This document shows, piece by piece, positions 25,552 to 33,938 of a stretch of 64,000 bases of DNA. The stretch spans positions 2,855,331 through 2,919,330 of the forward strand of contig NZ_LT717701.1 of the NCBI RefSeq assembly GCF_900157385.1, given 5' to 3'. This DNA is from Mycobacterium terramassiliense (GTDB lineage Bacteria; Actinomycetota; Actinomycetes; Mycobacteriales; Mycobacteriaceae). The translations under genes were made by a program, and so were the position numbers. Each line of letters starts with the position of its first letter. Within the stretch, counting starts at the first letter, position 1. The notes under the pieces are model-generated. The model searched no databases and was not told the origin of the DNA. It saw only the letters and a list, made by a program, of their open reading frames with translations.

Positions 25552-26756
25552 GTCGTCGTCCTCTCCCAAAATGCCGGTCCGACGGGCTCGATGAAGTCAC
25601 CGTTGGCGACCAGGTACCCGTTGGAGTCGATCGTGATCGGCAGTTGCGCCAGCGCGCGCGCCGCCGGGCCGAAGATCGGCTTGGCGAAGTGCAGGGCGTC
25701 GAACTGCGACTGGTGGCAGGGGCACAAGATCCGGTAGGTCTGCTGTTCGTACAGCGACGCCGGACAACCCAGGTGCGAGCACACCTTCGTGTAGGCGAAG
25801 AACTCGCCCCAGTTGAAGCTCTCCTGGCCCTGGCGCTTGACCATCCGTGACATGTCGGACGGCCGGATCCGGATGAGCATTACGGGGTTGCGGACGCCCT
25901 GGTTGATCGCGCGGAGCTTTTCCTGCGATTCCGGGGTGGTGCCGTCCCCGTCGGACTCCCGCCACGGAAAGACGGTCTCCATGCCGCCGGCGTCGAGGTC
26001 CTCGGGGCGCATCTTGATGAACGGTGACGCGCCGGCGGAGCCGGTGGCGCGCGCCAGGAAGATGGTCTCGCCCTTGTAGCGCGGGGTCCACCCGGAGGTC
26101 CACAGCACGGCCTTCTTGCCGTCGGCGGTGGGCACGACGGGCTTCCACGGGTTCTTGATCAGGCCGCCGGCGAACGCCACCAGGGTCGACAGCCCGAACG
26201 CGCCGAGCCCCACGCCCAGTGACAGGCCGACCAGCTTGCGCCGCCCTACCGTCGAACCCTGATACGCGTCGGCCAGGTTGGCCACCACCGTCTTGCGGTC
26301 GATCTCGCGCGAGGCGCCGTCATGGCGCTCCTGGATCGAAAGCTCTTCGGGGATAAACCTTTTCTGGTACAGGATCGCGCCGATCGCGATGCACAGGATC
26401 GACATTCCGAAGGTCAGGCCGTACAGCGGTGTGGCCAGCGTGTAGAGCAGGCTGCCTGGGGCGTCCTTGGGCTTGTACTCCCACGGCCAGAACAAGAAGA
26501 TCAGCAGCAGCGCGACCCCGAAGAAGCCCCCCAGCAAAAGCCATCGGGCCACCGAGCGCTCGGCGCGCTTCTCGGCTTTGGTGCCCTCGATCGGCCAGCG
26601 CGGCTCCTTGAAGACGGTCTCGACGCCGTCGATCCTGCCGCCCAGGGCCACCAGTTCCTCTTGCGACATCGCGGCCAGCGCGGCGTCGCTGGGCTCGTGG
26701 GGTGCCCCCGGTCCGCCCTTGTCGGTGTCGGAGCCGCGCGGGTGTTCGTCGCTCAT
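25548..26756 (-). CDS. qcrA: Rieske iron-sulfur protein of the cytochrome bcc complex
   Basis: 402 residues. Three N-terminal membrane helices, an actinobacterial feature, are visible: WLLLGGFFGVALLLIFLFW, YGLTFGMSILCIAIGAILYQ and KLVGLSLGVGLGAFGLSTLV. The 2Fe-2S ligands are in CSHLGCPASLY and CPCHQSQFDAL. QcrA shuttles electrons from menaquinol to the di-haem QcrC. ATG 26756 was chosen because it overlaps the qcrC stop in an ATGA; an upstream in-frame ATG lies inside qcrC. The N-terminal cytoplasmic arm is about 25 residues shorter than in M. tuberculosis. Confidence 0.95.
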   Translation of the reverse strand: MSDEHPRGSDTDKGGPGAPHEPSDAALAAMSQEELVALGGRIDGVETVFKEPRWPIEGTKAEKRAERSVARWLLLGGFFGVALLLIFLFWPWEYKPKDAPGSLLYTLATPLYGLTFGMSILCIAIGAILYQKRFIPEELSIQERHDGASREIDRKTVVANLADAYQGSTVGRRKLVGLSLGVGLGAFGLSTLVAFAGGLIKNPWKPVVPTADGKKAVLWTSGWTPRYKGETIFLARATGSAGASPFIKMRPEDLDAGGMETVFPWRESDGDGTTPESQEKLRAINQGVRNPVMLIRIRPSDMSRMVKRQGQESFNWGEFFAYTKVCSHLGCPASLYEQQTYRILCPCHQSQFDALHFAKPIFGPAARALAQLPITIDSNGYLVANGDFIEPVGPAFWERTTT

Positions 26757-27619
26757 GATGCTCGCGCCCCAATCCACAGTGCCAGCCCGATGGCGGCGAC
26801 CATCCCGATGATCCAGGCGGCCATGCCCTCGGGTGCGGGTCCGAAGCCACCGAGGCCGTAGCCGCCCGGCTGCCGCTCCTCGGAGACGGTTTTCACGTAG
26901 TCGATGATGTCCTTCTTGGCGTCGAAGGACAGCTGGCGGTCGGAGAACTTCGGCATGCTCTCCGGGCCGGTCAGCATCGCGGTGAGGATCTGCTGTTCGT
27001 TGGCTCCGCCCAGGTCGGGCGCGTACTTACCCGACGACAGGGCACCGCCCTTCCCGGTGAAGTTGTGGCACGAGGAGCAGTTGAGCCGGAACAGGTCGCC
27101 GCCGCGGCCCGGGTCATCGCCGCGCAGCGAGCGCATCGCCAGGCTGCCGTCGGGGTTGCGGACCACCGTGGGCCCGCCGCCGTTGGCCTGCACGTAGGCG
27201 CCGATCGCGTCGATCTGGGCTTCGTCGAAGATCGGCTCCTTGCGGGGGGCCTGGGCGGCGCCGGCCATCACCGGCATACGGCCGGTGGACACCTGGAAGT
27301 AGACGGCCGCCTCGCCGACGCCGATCAGGCTGGGCCCACGGTCCGGGACGCCCTGCAGGTTGGCGCCGTGGCAGGACACGCAGGACGTGTCGAACAGTTG
27401 CTTGCCGTTGCGCAGCAGCGCCGACCCCGACTCGTCGGCGACGGCCACCTGCGGGGCGGGGGTGAGGACCGCCGCCACCCCTCCCGACAAGGTCAGCGCG
27501 ATCAGCAGCAGCAGCCCGCCCGACAGGCGGCGCCGCAGCCGACGTCGCGAGCGATCGCTCTGTGCTTTTCGCGGCTTGGTCCGCCGCGCACCGATTCGGG
27601 TAGACCCCAGTTTCTTCAA
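26753..27619 (-). CDS. qcrC: Di-haem cytochrome c subunit of the bcc complex
   Basis: 288 residues. A basic N-terminus and signal-anchor helix (SGGLLLLIALTLSGGVAAVL) precede two cytochrome c domains with haem motifs CVSCH and CSSCH and distal Met candidates. A C-terminal helix (MAAWIIGMVAAIGLALWIGA) anchors the protein. QcrC passes electrons directly to CuA of CtaC in the supercomplex. The gene follows ctaE by 29 bp and couples to qcrA. Confidence 0.95.
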   Translation of the reverse strand: MKKLGSTRIGARRTKPRKAQSDRSRRRLRRRLSGGLLLLIALTLSGGVAAVLTPAPQVAVADESGSALLRNGKQLFDTSCVSCHGANLQGVPDRGPSLIGVGEAAVYFQVSTGRMPVMAGAAQAPRKEPIFDEAQIDAIGAYVQANGGGPTVVRNPDGSLAMRSLRGDDPGRGGDLFRLNCSSCHNFTGKGGALSSGKYAPDLGGANEQQILTAMLTGPESMPKFSDRQLSFDAKKDIIDYVKTVSEERQPGGYGLGGFGPAPEGMAAWIIGMVAAIGLALWIGARAS

Positions 27620-27648
27620 CCGAGCACTCCTGTCCGTCTAGCGCCGGC

Positions 27649-28260
27649 TCATCGGATGAAATAGATCACGGTGAACAGCGCGATCCACACGATGTCGACG
27701 AAATGCCAGTAGTAGGAGACGACGATGCTGGCCGTTGCCTGCGCGGGCGTGAACTTGCTCATCGCGGTGCGGGCCAGCAGGAATATGAAGGCGATCAGCC
27801 CGCCGGTGACGTGCAGGCCGTGGAAACCGGTGGCCAGGTAGAACACCGTGCCGTAGGCGCTGCCCGGGATCGTGGTTCCGTGCGACATCAGGTGGTAGTA
27901 CTCGTAGGCCTGGCCGAGGACGAAGAACAGGCCCATCAGGAACGTGATCACGTACCAGCGGCGCAGCCCGAAGACGTCGCCGCGCTCGGCGGCGAACACG
28001 CCCATTTGGCAGGTGAAAGACGACGCGATCAGCACCAGCGTCACCGGAACCGCCTGGTACAGGTTCAGCTCGGTCGGCGGTGGCGGCCACTTGCCGCCCG
28101 CCTGAGCGCGCGCGGTGAAATACATCGCGAACAGGCCAGCAAAGAACATGAGTTCGCTGGACAGCCACACTATGGTGCCGACAGCGACCATGTTCGGCCG
28201 GTTCAGCGAATGCACTCGCGACGTGATCGCAGTACCCGAGGTCCCCACAGCGCTGGTCAC
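27649..28260 (-). CDS. ctaE: Cytochrome c oxidase subunit III
   Basis: 203 residues, the same length as M. tuberculosis CtaE. Five membrane helices are visible, including TIVWLSSELMFFAGLFAMYF, VTLVLIASSFTCQMGVFAAE, FLMGLFFVLGQAYEYYHLM, TGFHGLHVTGGLIAFIFLLA and the C-terminal YYWHFVDIVWIALFTVIYFI. The GTG at 28260 (V-T-S-A-V) was preferred over an upstream in-frame ATG because it reproduces the homologue's length. It is the first gene of the ctaE-qcrC-qcrA-qcrB operon and is divergent from trpD. Confidence 0.95.
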   Translation of the reverse strand: MTSAVGTSGTAITSRVHSLNRPNMVAVGTIVWLSSELMFFAGLFAMYFTARAQAGGKWPPPPTELNLYQAVPVTLVLIASSFTCQMGVFAAERGDVFGLRRWYVITFLMGLFFVLGQAYEYYHLMSHGTTIPGSAYGTVFYLATGFHGLHVTGGLIAFIFLLARTAMSKFTPAQATASIVVSYYWHFVDIVWIALFTVIYFIR

Positions 28261-28408
28261 ATCCGCAAGTATGACGCTTTGTAGTTGTCGAACTCTACCC
28301 GGGTCCGAAATTTCGGTGATCGGCGTTTTGCCCGCCGCCACCGGGCCCGCAGGGGCGCGCCTGTGGCAACGGTTGGGGGGCGGCTGATCCTCGTGGGACC
28401 ATCGGCGC

Positions 28409-29500
28409 GTGCCCGCGTCACCTGAAGCCTTCCCGCCCGGGGGCGCCCCCGGGGAGGCGCCGTCGTGGCCGCAGGTCCTCGGCCGCCTGACGGGCGGTCA
28501 CGAACTGGTGCGGGGCCAGGCCGCCTGGGCCATGGACGAGGTCATGTCCGGCGCGGCGAGCCCGGCCCAGATCGCCGCCTTCGCGGTGGCGATGACGATG
28601 AAGGTGCCCACGGCGGGCGAGGTGAGCGAGCTGGCCGACGTCATGCTGCGCCACGCCCGCCCGATGCCGGCCGGCGCGGTCCCCGCGGACGCCGTCGACA
28701 TCGTCGGCACCGGGGGCGACGGCGCCAACACGGTCAACCTGTCCACCATGGCGTCGATCGTGGTGGCCGCGGCGGGGGTGCCGGTGGTCAAGCATGGCAA
28801 CCGGGCGGCCTCGTCGCTGTCCGGGGGAGCCGACACGCTCGAGGCGCTCGGCGTGCGCATCGACCTGGAGCCCGACCAAATCGCGCGAAGCCTCGCCGAG
28901 ATCGGGATCGGGTTCTGCTTCGCGCCGCTGTTCCACCCGTCGTATCGGCACGCGTCCGCGATGCGCCGCGAGATCGGCGTGCCCACGGTGTTCAATCTAC
29001 TTGGGCCGCTTACCAATCCGGCGCGCCCCCGGGCGGGTTTGATCGGCTGCGCGTTCGCCGACCTCGCCGAGGTGATGGCCGGGGTGTTCGCGGCCCGCCG
29101 GTCCAGCGTGCTCGTCGTGCACGGCGACGACGGGCTCGACGAGCTGACCACCACGACCACCAGCACGATCTGGCGCGTGCAGGCCGGCACCGTGGACCGG
29201 CTGACGTTCGATCCGGCCGGGTTCGGGTTCGCCCGCGCCGAGCTGCACGAGCTGCTGGGCGGCGACGCGCAGGCCAACGCGGCGGAGGCGCGCGCGGTGC
29301 TGGCCGGCGCGAAGGGCCCGGTCCGCGATGCCGTCGTGCTCAACGCCGCCGGGGCGATCGTCGCGCACGCCGGGCTATCCAGCCGCGCTGAATGGCTGCC
29401 CGCCTGGGAGGACGGGTTGCGACGGGCCGGCGCCGCCATCGACTCGGGGGCGGCCGAACAGCTGCTCGCGCGATGGGTGCGGTTCGGCCAGCAGGCCTGA
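28409..29500 (+). CDS. trpD: Anthranilate phosphoribosyltransferase
   Basis: 363 residues (M. tuberculosis 370). TrpD joins anthranilate to PRPP in tryptophan synthesis. The PRPP loop is VGTGGDGANTVNLSTM (about residue 100). KHGNRAASSLSGGADTLEAL, HPSYRHASAMRREIG and the FNLLGPLTNPA block are all present, and DDGLDEL is the metal-binding acidic motif. The GTG start at 28409 is supported by length. The 3' end overlaps the converging nuclease gene by 126 bp. Other trp genes are not in the window. Confidence 0.95.
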   Translation: MPASPEAFPPGGAPGEAPSWPQVLGRLTGGHELVRGQAAWAMDEVMSGAASPAQIAAFAVAMTMKVPTAGEVSELADVMLRHARPMPAGAVPADAVDIVGTGGDGANTVNLSTMASIVVAAAGVPVVKHGNRAASSLSGGADTLEALGVRIDLEPDQIARSLAEIGIGFCFAPLFHPSYRHASAMRREIGVPTVFNLLGPLTNPARPRAGLIGCAFADLAEVMAGVFAARRSSVLVVHGDDGLDELTTTTTSTIWRVQAGTVDRLTFDPAGFGFARAELHELLGGDAQANAAEARAVLAGAKGPVRDAVVLNAAGAIVAHAGLSSRAEWLPAWEDGLRRAGAAIDSGAAEQLLARWVRFGQQA

Positions 29501-31309
29501 GTCCCCGCCCCGCGGGGCACGTGCCGGATCCTGCTGCCAGGCCAACCGCGCCGAACGCGCCGACGCCGCCCACGCCGACCACGGGCCGGCCGACCCCAGC
29601 GGTGAGGCCCATCCCTCGTCGGTCTCGGCGGTGACGCGCACGACGCGCACCCCGGGGCTGGCCAGCCATCGCGCGATGAGCGCGGTCTCCTCGACGAGCG
29701 CGCCGCCGAGCGGGGCCGCCGTTCGCAGGATCGCCTGTGCGCCAGCGTGAATGGCGTCGATCACCGGCATCGGGGGAACCCCCCGCTTGGCGGTGCCGGC
29801 CGCGGCGAGCTGGCCGTAGCGGATCACGGCGAGGTGGTAGCCGCCCCGGCCGTCGGGGCCGTCCGGCGCGGCGGCGATCAGCTCGGGCAGCGACGCCAGC
29901 GCTCGCAGCCGCTGGCCGCGCCACAGCGTCTCGATGGCGGTGGCGGTGCGGTCGCGCTGGCGCGCGGCGCTCTCGAAGTGACGTTGCTCGGCAAGCGAGG
30001 CGACGTGGCGCACGGCGGCTGCCAGGGCGGCGTTGTCCAACCCCTCGATCAGCGCCGCGACCTGCGCCACGGCCGCGGCGTATTGGGTGGCGCTGACGCC
30101 TCGGGCGGCCGGGCAGGGGGACACCTCGACCTCCGGGCAGGCCGGCCCGTGCAGGGCTGACCGGCCGAGCCGCGCCGTGCAGGTGCGCAGCCCGGTGAAC
30201 CGCGCCAGCAGCGCCGCGGTGTCGGTGGCGTCGGTGCGCGACTGGAACGGGCCGACGGCGCGGTCGTGCCGCGGCGCCCGGATCGCCGCGAGCCGCGGGA
30301 ACGCCTCGTCGGTGAGCGCCAGCCACCACCACCGTTGCGGGAAGCGCGACCGCCGGTTGTAGGGCGGGGCGTGCGCGGCCAGCAGGCGCAGCTCCCGCAC
30401 CCCCGCCTCCAGCGCGTGCGCGCATTCGACGTGGTCGACCGCGCCGGCCAGCGCGACCATCTCCTTCATCCGGCCGCGGGGGTCCGCGCCGGTGAAGTAC
30501 TGGCCCACCCGGCGGCGCAGGTCGACGGCGGTCCCGATGTAGAGCACTTCACCCGTCGGCCCGCGGAACAGGTAGACGCCTGGACGGTGTGGAAGGCCTT
30601 CTGCGAGAACACGTTTGCGGCGCTGGGCCGGAGTCACGTCGGGCAGGTAGGAGCGTAGGTCGGCGTAGGTGTGCACGCCCTGGTTGCCGACTCGCTCGAT
30701 GAGCGCGTGCAGCACGTCGACGGTGGCGCGGGCGTCGTCGAGGGCGCGGTGGGTCGGTTGGGCGGCCGCCGCGAACAGTCGCGCCAGGGCGGCGAGCCGG
30801 ACGCTGGGGGCCTCCTCGCGGCTGAGCACCCGGCGGGCCAGGCGGACCGTGCACAGGACCTGGGGGCGTGGCCAGGGGAGGTCGCATCGCTGCGCGGCGG
30901 CCCGCAGGAAACCCACGTCGAACCCGGCGTTGTGGGCGACCAGCACCGCCCCATGGTCCAAGCCGGCGAACTCGAAGAACATCGGCAACACGGCGTCGAT
31001 GGTCGGGGCGTCGCACACCATCGCCGTGGTGATGCCGGTGAGCTGCACAATCTGGGGCGGGATGCTGCGCTGCGGGTCGACGAGGGTGGCGAACTCGCCG
31101 AGCACGACGCCGCCGCGGACCTTGACCGCCCCGATCTCGGTGATGGCGTCGCACGGCGCACCCTCGGCGTCCTTGGTGCGCCCGCCGGTGGTTTCCAGGT
31201 CCACCACGACGAAAGTGGTGTCGCGCAAGGGGGTTTCGTCGATCGGGGCCGCGGCCGGGTCCCAGCGCGGTCCCAAGTCGGCGAAACTCAGCTGAGTCGC
31301 ACCACTCAT
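29375..31309 (-). CDS. DnaQ-family exonuclease fused to GIY-YIG (UvrC-like) nuclease domain (Rv2191-like)
   Basis: 644 residues (M. tuberculosis Rv2191: about 645). Residues about 28-200 are a DEDDh exonuclease: VVDLETTGG, the HNAGFDVGFLRAA block and HRALDDARATVDVL. A GIY-YIG endonuclease follows: HRPGVYLFRGPTGEVLYIGT with RRRVGQYF. The C-terminal half resembles UvrC-type regions (ARQRDRTATAIETLWRG). A DNA-repair role, cutting and resecting, is expected; no direct evidence is visible. The ATG 31309 was chosen over 31354 because the added residues are not conserved in my memory of the family. The last 42 codons run antisense to the trpD 3' end. Confidence 0.88.
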   Translation of the reverse strand: MSGATQLSFADLGPRWDPAAAPIDETPLRDTTFVVVDLETTGGRTKDAEGAPCDAITEIGAVKVRGGVVLGEFATLVDPQRSIPPQIVQLTGITTAMVCDAPTIDAVLPMFFEFAGLDHGAVLVAHNAGFDVGFLRAAAQRCDLPWPRPQVLCTVRLARRVLSREEAPSVRLAALARLFAAAAQPTHRALDDARATVDVLHALIERVGNQGVHTYADLRSYLPDVTPAQRRKRVLAEGLPHRPGVYLFRGPTGEVLYIGTAVDLRRRVGQYFTGADPRGRMKEMVALAGAVDHVECAHALEAGVRELRLLAAHAPPYNRRSRFPQRWWWLALTDEAFPRLAAIRAPRHDRAVGPFQSRTDATDTAALLARFTGLRTCTARLGRSALHGPACPEVEVSPCPAARGVSATQYAAAVAQVAALIEGLDNAALAAAVRHVASLAEQRHFESAARQRDRTATAIETLWRGQRLRALASLPELIAAAPDGPDGRGGYHLAVIRYGQLAAAGTAKRGVPPMPVIDAIHAGAQAILRTAAPLGGALVEETALIARWLASPGVRVVRVTAETDEGWASPLGSAGPWSAWAASARSARLAWQQDPARAPRGGDSGLLAEPHPSREQLFGRPRVDGGAGPSQPVLPGGQPFSAAG

Positions 31310-31462
31310 GGCCGAGACGTTAGGCACAAACACCGACAGCGGCCGGGTTCCCACGCCGGGCCGTCGGGGGCGGATCGATCCCGGATTGTTGTCGGTGGCC
31401 CCGGTTAGCGTGCGGGATACGCGCGAACTTCCGCGTGCGGATGACCGAGAGGACGGCCCCAG

Positions 31463-31708
31463 ATGGCATACGGCAGCGGCAAGGGTGAACCGGCGCCCGG
31501 TCCGGACGCACCGGTGGTGATCGACTGCGACGAGTGCGCGGTGCGCGGCCCGGGCTGCCGCGACTGCGTGGTCAGCGTGCTGCTCGGGGTTCCCGAGACC
31601 CTGCTGCGGGACGAACGGGCCGCGCTCGAAGTGCTCGCCGACGCCGGGCTGGCCCCGAGGCTGCGGTTGGTGCCGATTCGTCGCGACCGTGGGGCCGGTG
31701 TAGCCTAA
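31463..31708 (+). CDS. Small cysteine-rich protein, unknown function
   Basis: 81 residues. The core is VIDCDECAVRGPGCRDCVVS, with four cysteines spaced C-x2-C-x6-C-x2-C, which suggests a metal (zinc or Fe-S) knuckle or redox pair. A helical stretch follows (LRDERAALEVLADAGL) and the protein ends in a basic RLVPIRRDRG. The arrangement looks like an actinobacterial conserved small protein rather than a random frame, and third-position GC is high throughout. It lies between the nuclease (divergent) and the NlpC/P60 gene (same strand, about 185 bp on). ATG 31463 is preceded by GAGAGGACGGCCCCAG, a weak ribosome-binding site. Confidence 0.7.
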   Translation: MAYGSGKGEPAPGPDAPVVIDCDECAVRGPGCRDCVVSVLLGVPETLLRDERAALEVLADAGLAPRLRLVPIRRDRGAGVA

Positions 31709-31893
31709 TTGCCTTGTGCGCCAAAACCGCTCGAACGTCTTAGAGGATTGCCATCATTCACAAAGTAATGACAGAAATCTTCCCGATTTCTTAACGACCC
31801 GGTTTGGACAAACGTCGATATCGTTCCGTAACCTGTTTGAGACCTAAACTAGTCCGACGGCGCTCCGGCAGTGCCAGTCCAGGCCGTTTAAGG
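31709..31893 (+). promoter_or_regulatory. AT-richer leader / promoter region of the NlpC/P60 gene
   Basis: This 185-bp gap is clearly less GC-rich than its surroundings, with TTAACGACC, GTAATGAC and GTAACCTG words, and has no coding frame. It probably holds the promoter and 5' leader of the peptidoglycan hydrolase gene. I looked for a c-di-AMP (ydaO) riboswitch, which precedes some actinobacterial NlpC/P60 and rpf genes, and could not identify its conserved core. Confidence 0.4.
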
Positions 31894-33051
31894 ATGCAAA
31901 TTTTGAGGCTCGACTCTATGTACCCCTGTGCGCGTGTCATCACACGTTCTGCCCTCGGTACGTTAGCGGGCTTGATCGTCTTCACGGGGGTTTTTGCCGC
32001 GAATTCCGTGGCCGATCCGGCCGAGGACGCGCTGGCCAAACTGAACCAGCTGTCCCGCCAGGCCGAACAGACCACCGAGGCGATGCACAGCGCGCAGCTT
32101 GACCTGAACCAGAAGCTGGCGATCCAGCAGGCGGCGGAAAAGAAGCACGCCGACGACCAGGCCGCGGTGGATTCGGCGAAGGCGCGCCTGGCCGCCTTCC
32201 AGGGCGCGGTGAACAAGCTCGCCGCGGCCGAATACATGGGGGGTCGCGTCGACGGCATGGAGGCGATGCTCACCGCCGGATCGCCGCAGGGCCTGATCGA
32301 CAAGCTGGCCGTGCAGCGGCTGATGGCGACGCAGATGCGCACCCAGATGGCGAGCTACCGGATCGCCGGTGCGCAGGCCGCCGAGGCCGAGCGGGCGTCC
32401 GCCAAGTCGGCGGCCGACGCCAAGAGCGCGGCCGAGCAGGCCGCGGCGGTCCGGGCCAGCCTGCAGTCCAAGCAGAGCCAGCTGCAGGTCCAGATCGCGG
32501 TCGTCAAATCCCAGTACGTGTCCCTCACGCCGCAGCAGCGCACCGCGCTCGCCGACCCCGGGCAGGTCCCGGCGGCCGCACCCGGCGCGCCGGCCCCGGA
32601 CGCGGTGCCGCCGCCCGGCGGGCCGGCGCCCGCTGACGCGCCGCCACCCGCCGGCATGATGCCCGGGATGCCGGGGATGCAGCCCCCGGGCGGCGTGGGC
32701 GGCGGTGACCGCGCGACCGTTGTGCAGGCGGCATTGACCCAGGTCGGGTCGTCCTACGTGTGGGGCGGCGCATCACCCGGCGCGTTCGACTGCTCCGGTT
32801 TGGTGATGTGGGCGTTCCAGCAGGCCGGGATTTCGCTGCCGCACTCCAGCCAGGCGCAAGCGCAGGGCGGTCAGCCGGTGGCGCTGTCGGACCTGCAGCC
32901 CGGCGACGTGGTGACGTTCTACAACGACGCGTCGCACAGCGGCATCTATGTCGGCGACGGCATGGTGATCCATTCCTCCACCTACGGCGTGCCGGTGCGG
33001 GTGGTGCCGATGGGCGCCGCAGGCCCGATCCACGACGCCCGTCGCTACTGA
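31894..33051 (+). CDS. Secreted NlpC/P60 peptidoglycan endopeptidase (Rv2190c-like)
   Basis: 385 residues, the same length as Rv2190c. An N-terminal signal peptide (ALGTLAGLIVFTGVFAANSV) is followed by a long Ala/Gln/Lys-rich coiled coil (about residues 40-210) and a Pro-rich hinge. The C-terminal NlpC/P60 domain has the catalytic Cys in FDCSGLVMWAFQQAG, a His in ASHSGIYVGDGMVIHSS and the typical DARRY end. It cleaves D-Glu/mDAP stem peptides; deletion of the homologue is reported to affect M. tuberculosis virulence. The ATG 31894 reproduces the homologue's length; ATG 31918 would also leave an intact signal. Confidence 0.92.
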   Translation: MQILRLDSMYPCARVITRSALGTLAGLIVFTGVFAANSVADPAEDALAKLNQLSRQAEQTTEAMHSAQLDLNQKLAIQQAAEKKHADDQAAVDSAKARLAAFQGAVNKLAAAEYMGGRVDGMEAMLTAGSPQGLIDKLAVQRLMATQMRTQMASYRIAGAQAAEAERASAKSAADAKSAAEQAAAVRASLQSKQSQLQVQIAVVKSQYVSLTPQQRTALADPGQVPAAAPGAPAPDAVPPPGGPAPADAPPPAGMMPGMPGMQPPGGVGGGDRATVVQAALTQVGSSYVWGGASPGAFDCSGLVMWAFQQAGISLPHSSQAQAQGGQPVALSDLQPGDVVTFYNDASHSGIYVGDGMVIHSSTYGVPVRVVPMGAAGPIHDARRY

Positions 33052-33118
33052 GCACCTCGGCCGGCGGCGCCGGGACCTGCCGATCCTGCTGGCGTGGGTA
33101 TTCGCCCTCGAGCTGATC

Positions 33119-33928
33119 GTGGCGGCGGCCGTGCCGTTCGGCGCGGGCGACGCCAAGGCGAGGCACGCCCAGGTCGTCACCCCAGCGCCCAGCCCGGCCA
33201 GGGCCACGACGAGGTCGCTGGTCGTCGGTGACCGCACCGTGCGGCTGGTGGGACTGGGCGGTGCCATCACCGACCGGTTGCTGACCCGGGTGGCGTCCGA
33301 CATCGGCGGCGCGATCGCCGCGGTGACGGCGTTCTGGGGCGCTGATTGGCCGCGCGACATCTCGATCCTGGCCACCGGCTCGCAGGAACAGTTCCGGGCC
33401 GCCGCCGGCGGGGGACCGCCATCGCAGTGGGTCGACATCGCGGCCGTGACGGTGGCCGACCGCGTCGATCCCGCGCACCGGGCGGCGTTCGGACAACGGA
33501 TCGTGTTCGCGCCAGGGGCCGCCACCATGAACGACGGCGCGCTACGAATTGTGTTGACGCACGAGCTTTTTCACTACGCGGCGCGCGCCGACACCGCCGC
33601 CGACGCGCCCCACTGGATCACCGAGGGGGTCGCCGACTTCGTCGCCCGGCCGCAGCCCCCGGTGCCCGCCGATGCGCTGCCGGTGCCGCTCACGCTGCCG
33701 ACCGACAACGACCTGGACGCGCCGGGGCCGCAGCGCTCGCTGGCCTACGACCGCGCATGGTGGTTCGCCCGCTTCGTCGCCGACACCTACGGGATCCCGA
33801 AGTTGCACGACCTGTACCTGGCCACCTGCGGTGTCGGGCACGCCGACGTGCCCACCGCCGTCCACGACGTCCTCGGCACCGACACGGCCGGGCTGCTGGT
33901 GCACTGGTACCAATGGCCGCCCCGCTAG
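33119..33928 (+). CDS. Secreted/membrane zinc-metallopeptidase-like protein (Rv2189c-like)
   Basis: 269 residues from GTG 33119. The motif LTHELFHYAA (about residue 146) is a zincin HExxH variant (H-E-L-F-H), followed about 20 residues later by WITEGVADFVA, which supplies the third ligand Glu as in gluzincins. A hydrophobic stretch reads in frame just before the GTG (33080-33118, LLAWVFALELIV), so the true start may lie upstream and include a signal helix, although no standard start codon is visible there. The gene sits between an NlpC/P60 hydrolase and pimB', which suggests an envelope role. The substrate is unknown. Confidence 0.75.
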   Translation: MAAAVPFGAGDAKARHAQVVTPAPSPARATTRSLVVGDRTVRLVGLGGAITDRLLTRVASDIGGAIAAVTAFWGADWPRDISILATGSQEQFRAAAGGGPPSQWVDIAAVTVADRVDPAHRAAFGQRIVFAPGAATMNDGALRIVLTHELFHYAARADTAADAPHWITEGVADFVARPQPPVPADALPVPLTLPTDNDLDAPGPQRSLAYDRAWWFARFVADTYGIPKLHDLYLATCGVGHADVPTAVHDVLGTDTAGLLVHWYQWPPR

Positions 33929-33938
33929 CCTGACGCAG

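Noticed and set aside
31709..31893. c-di-AMP riboswitch upstream of the NlpC/P60 gene
   Set aside because: The conserved core of the ydaO motif is not recognisable and the gap is barely long enough.
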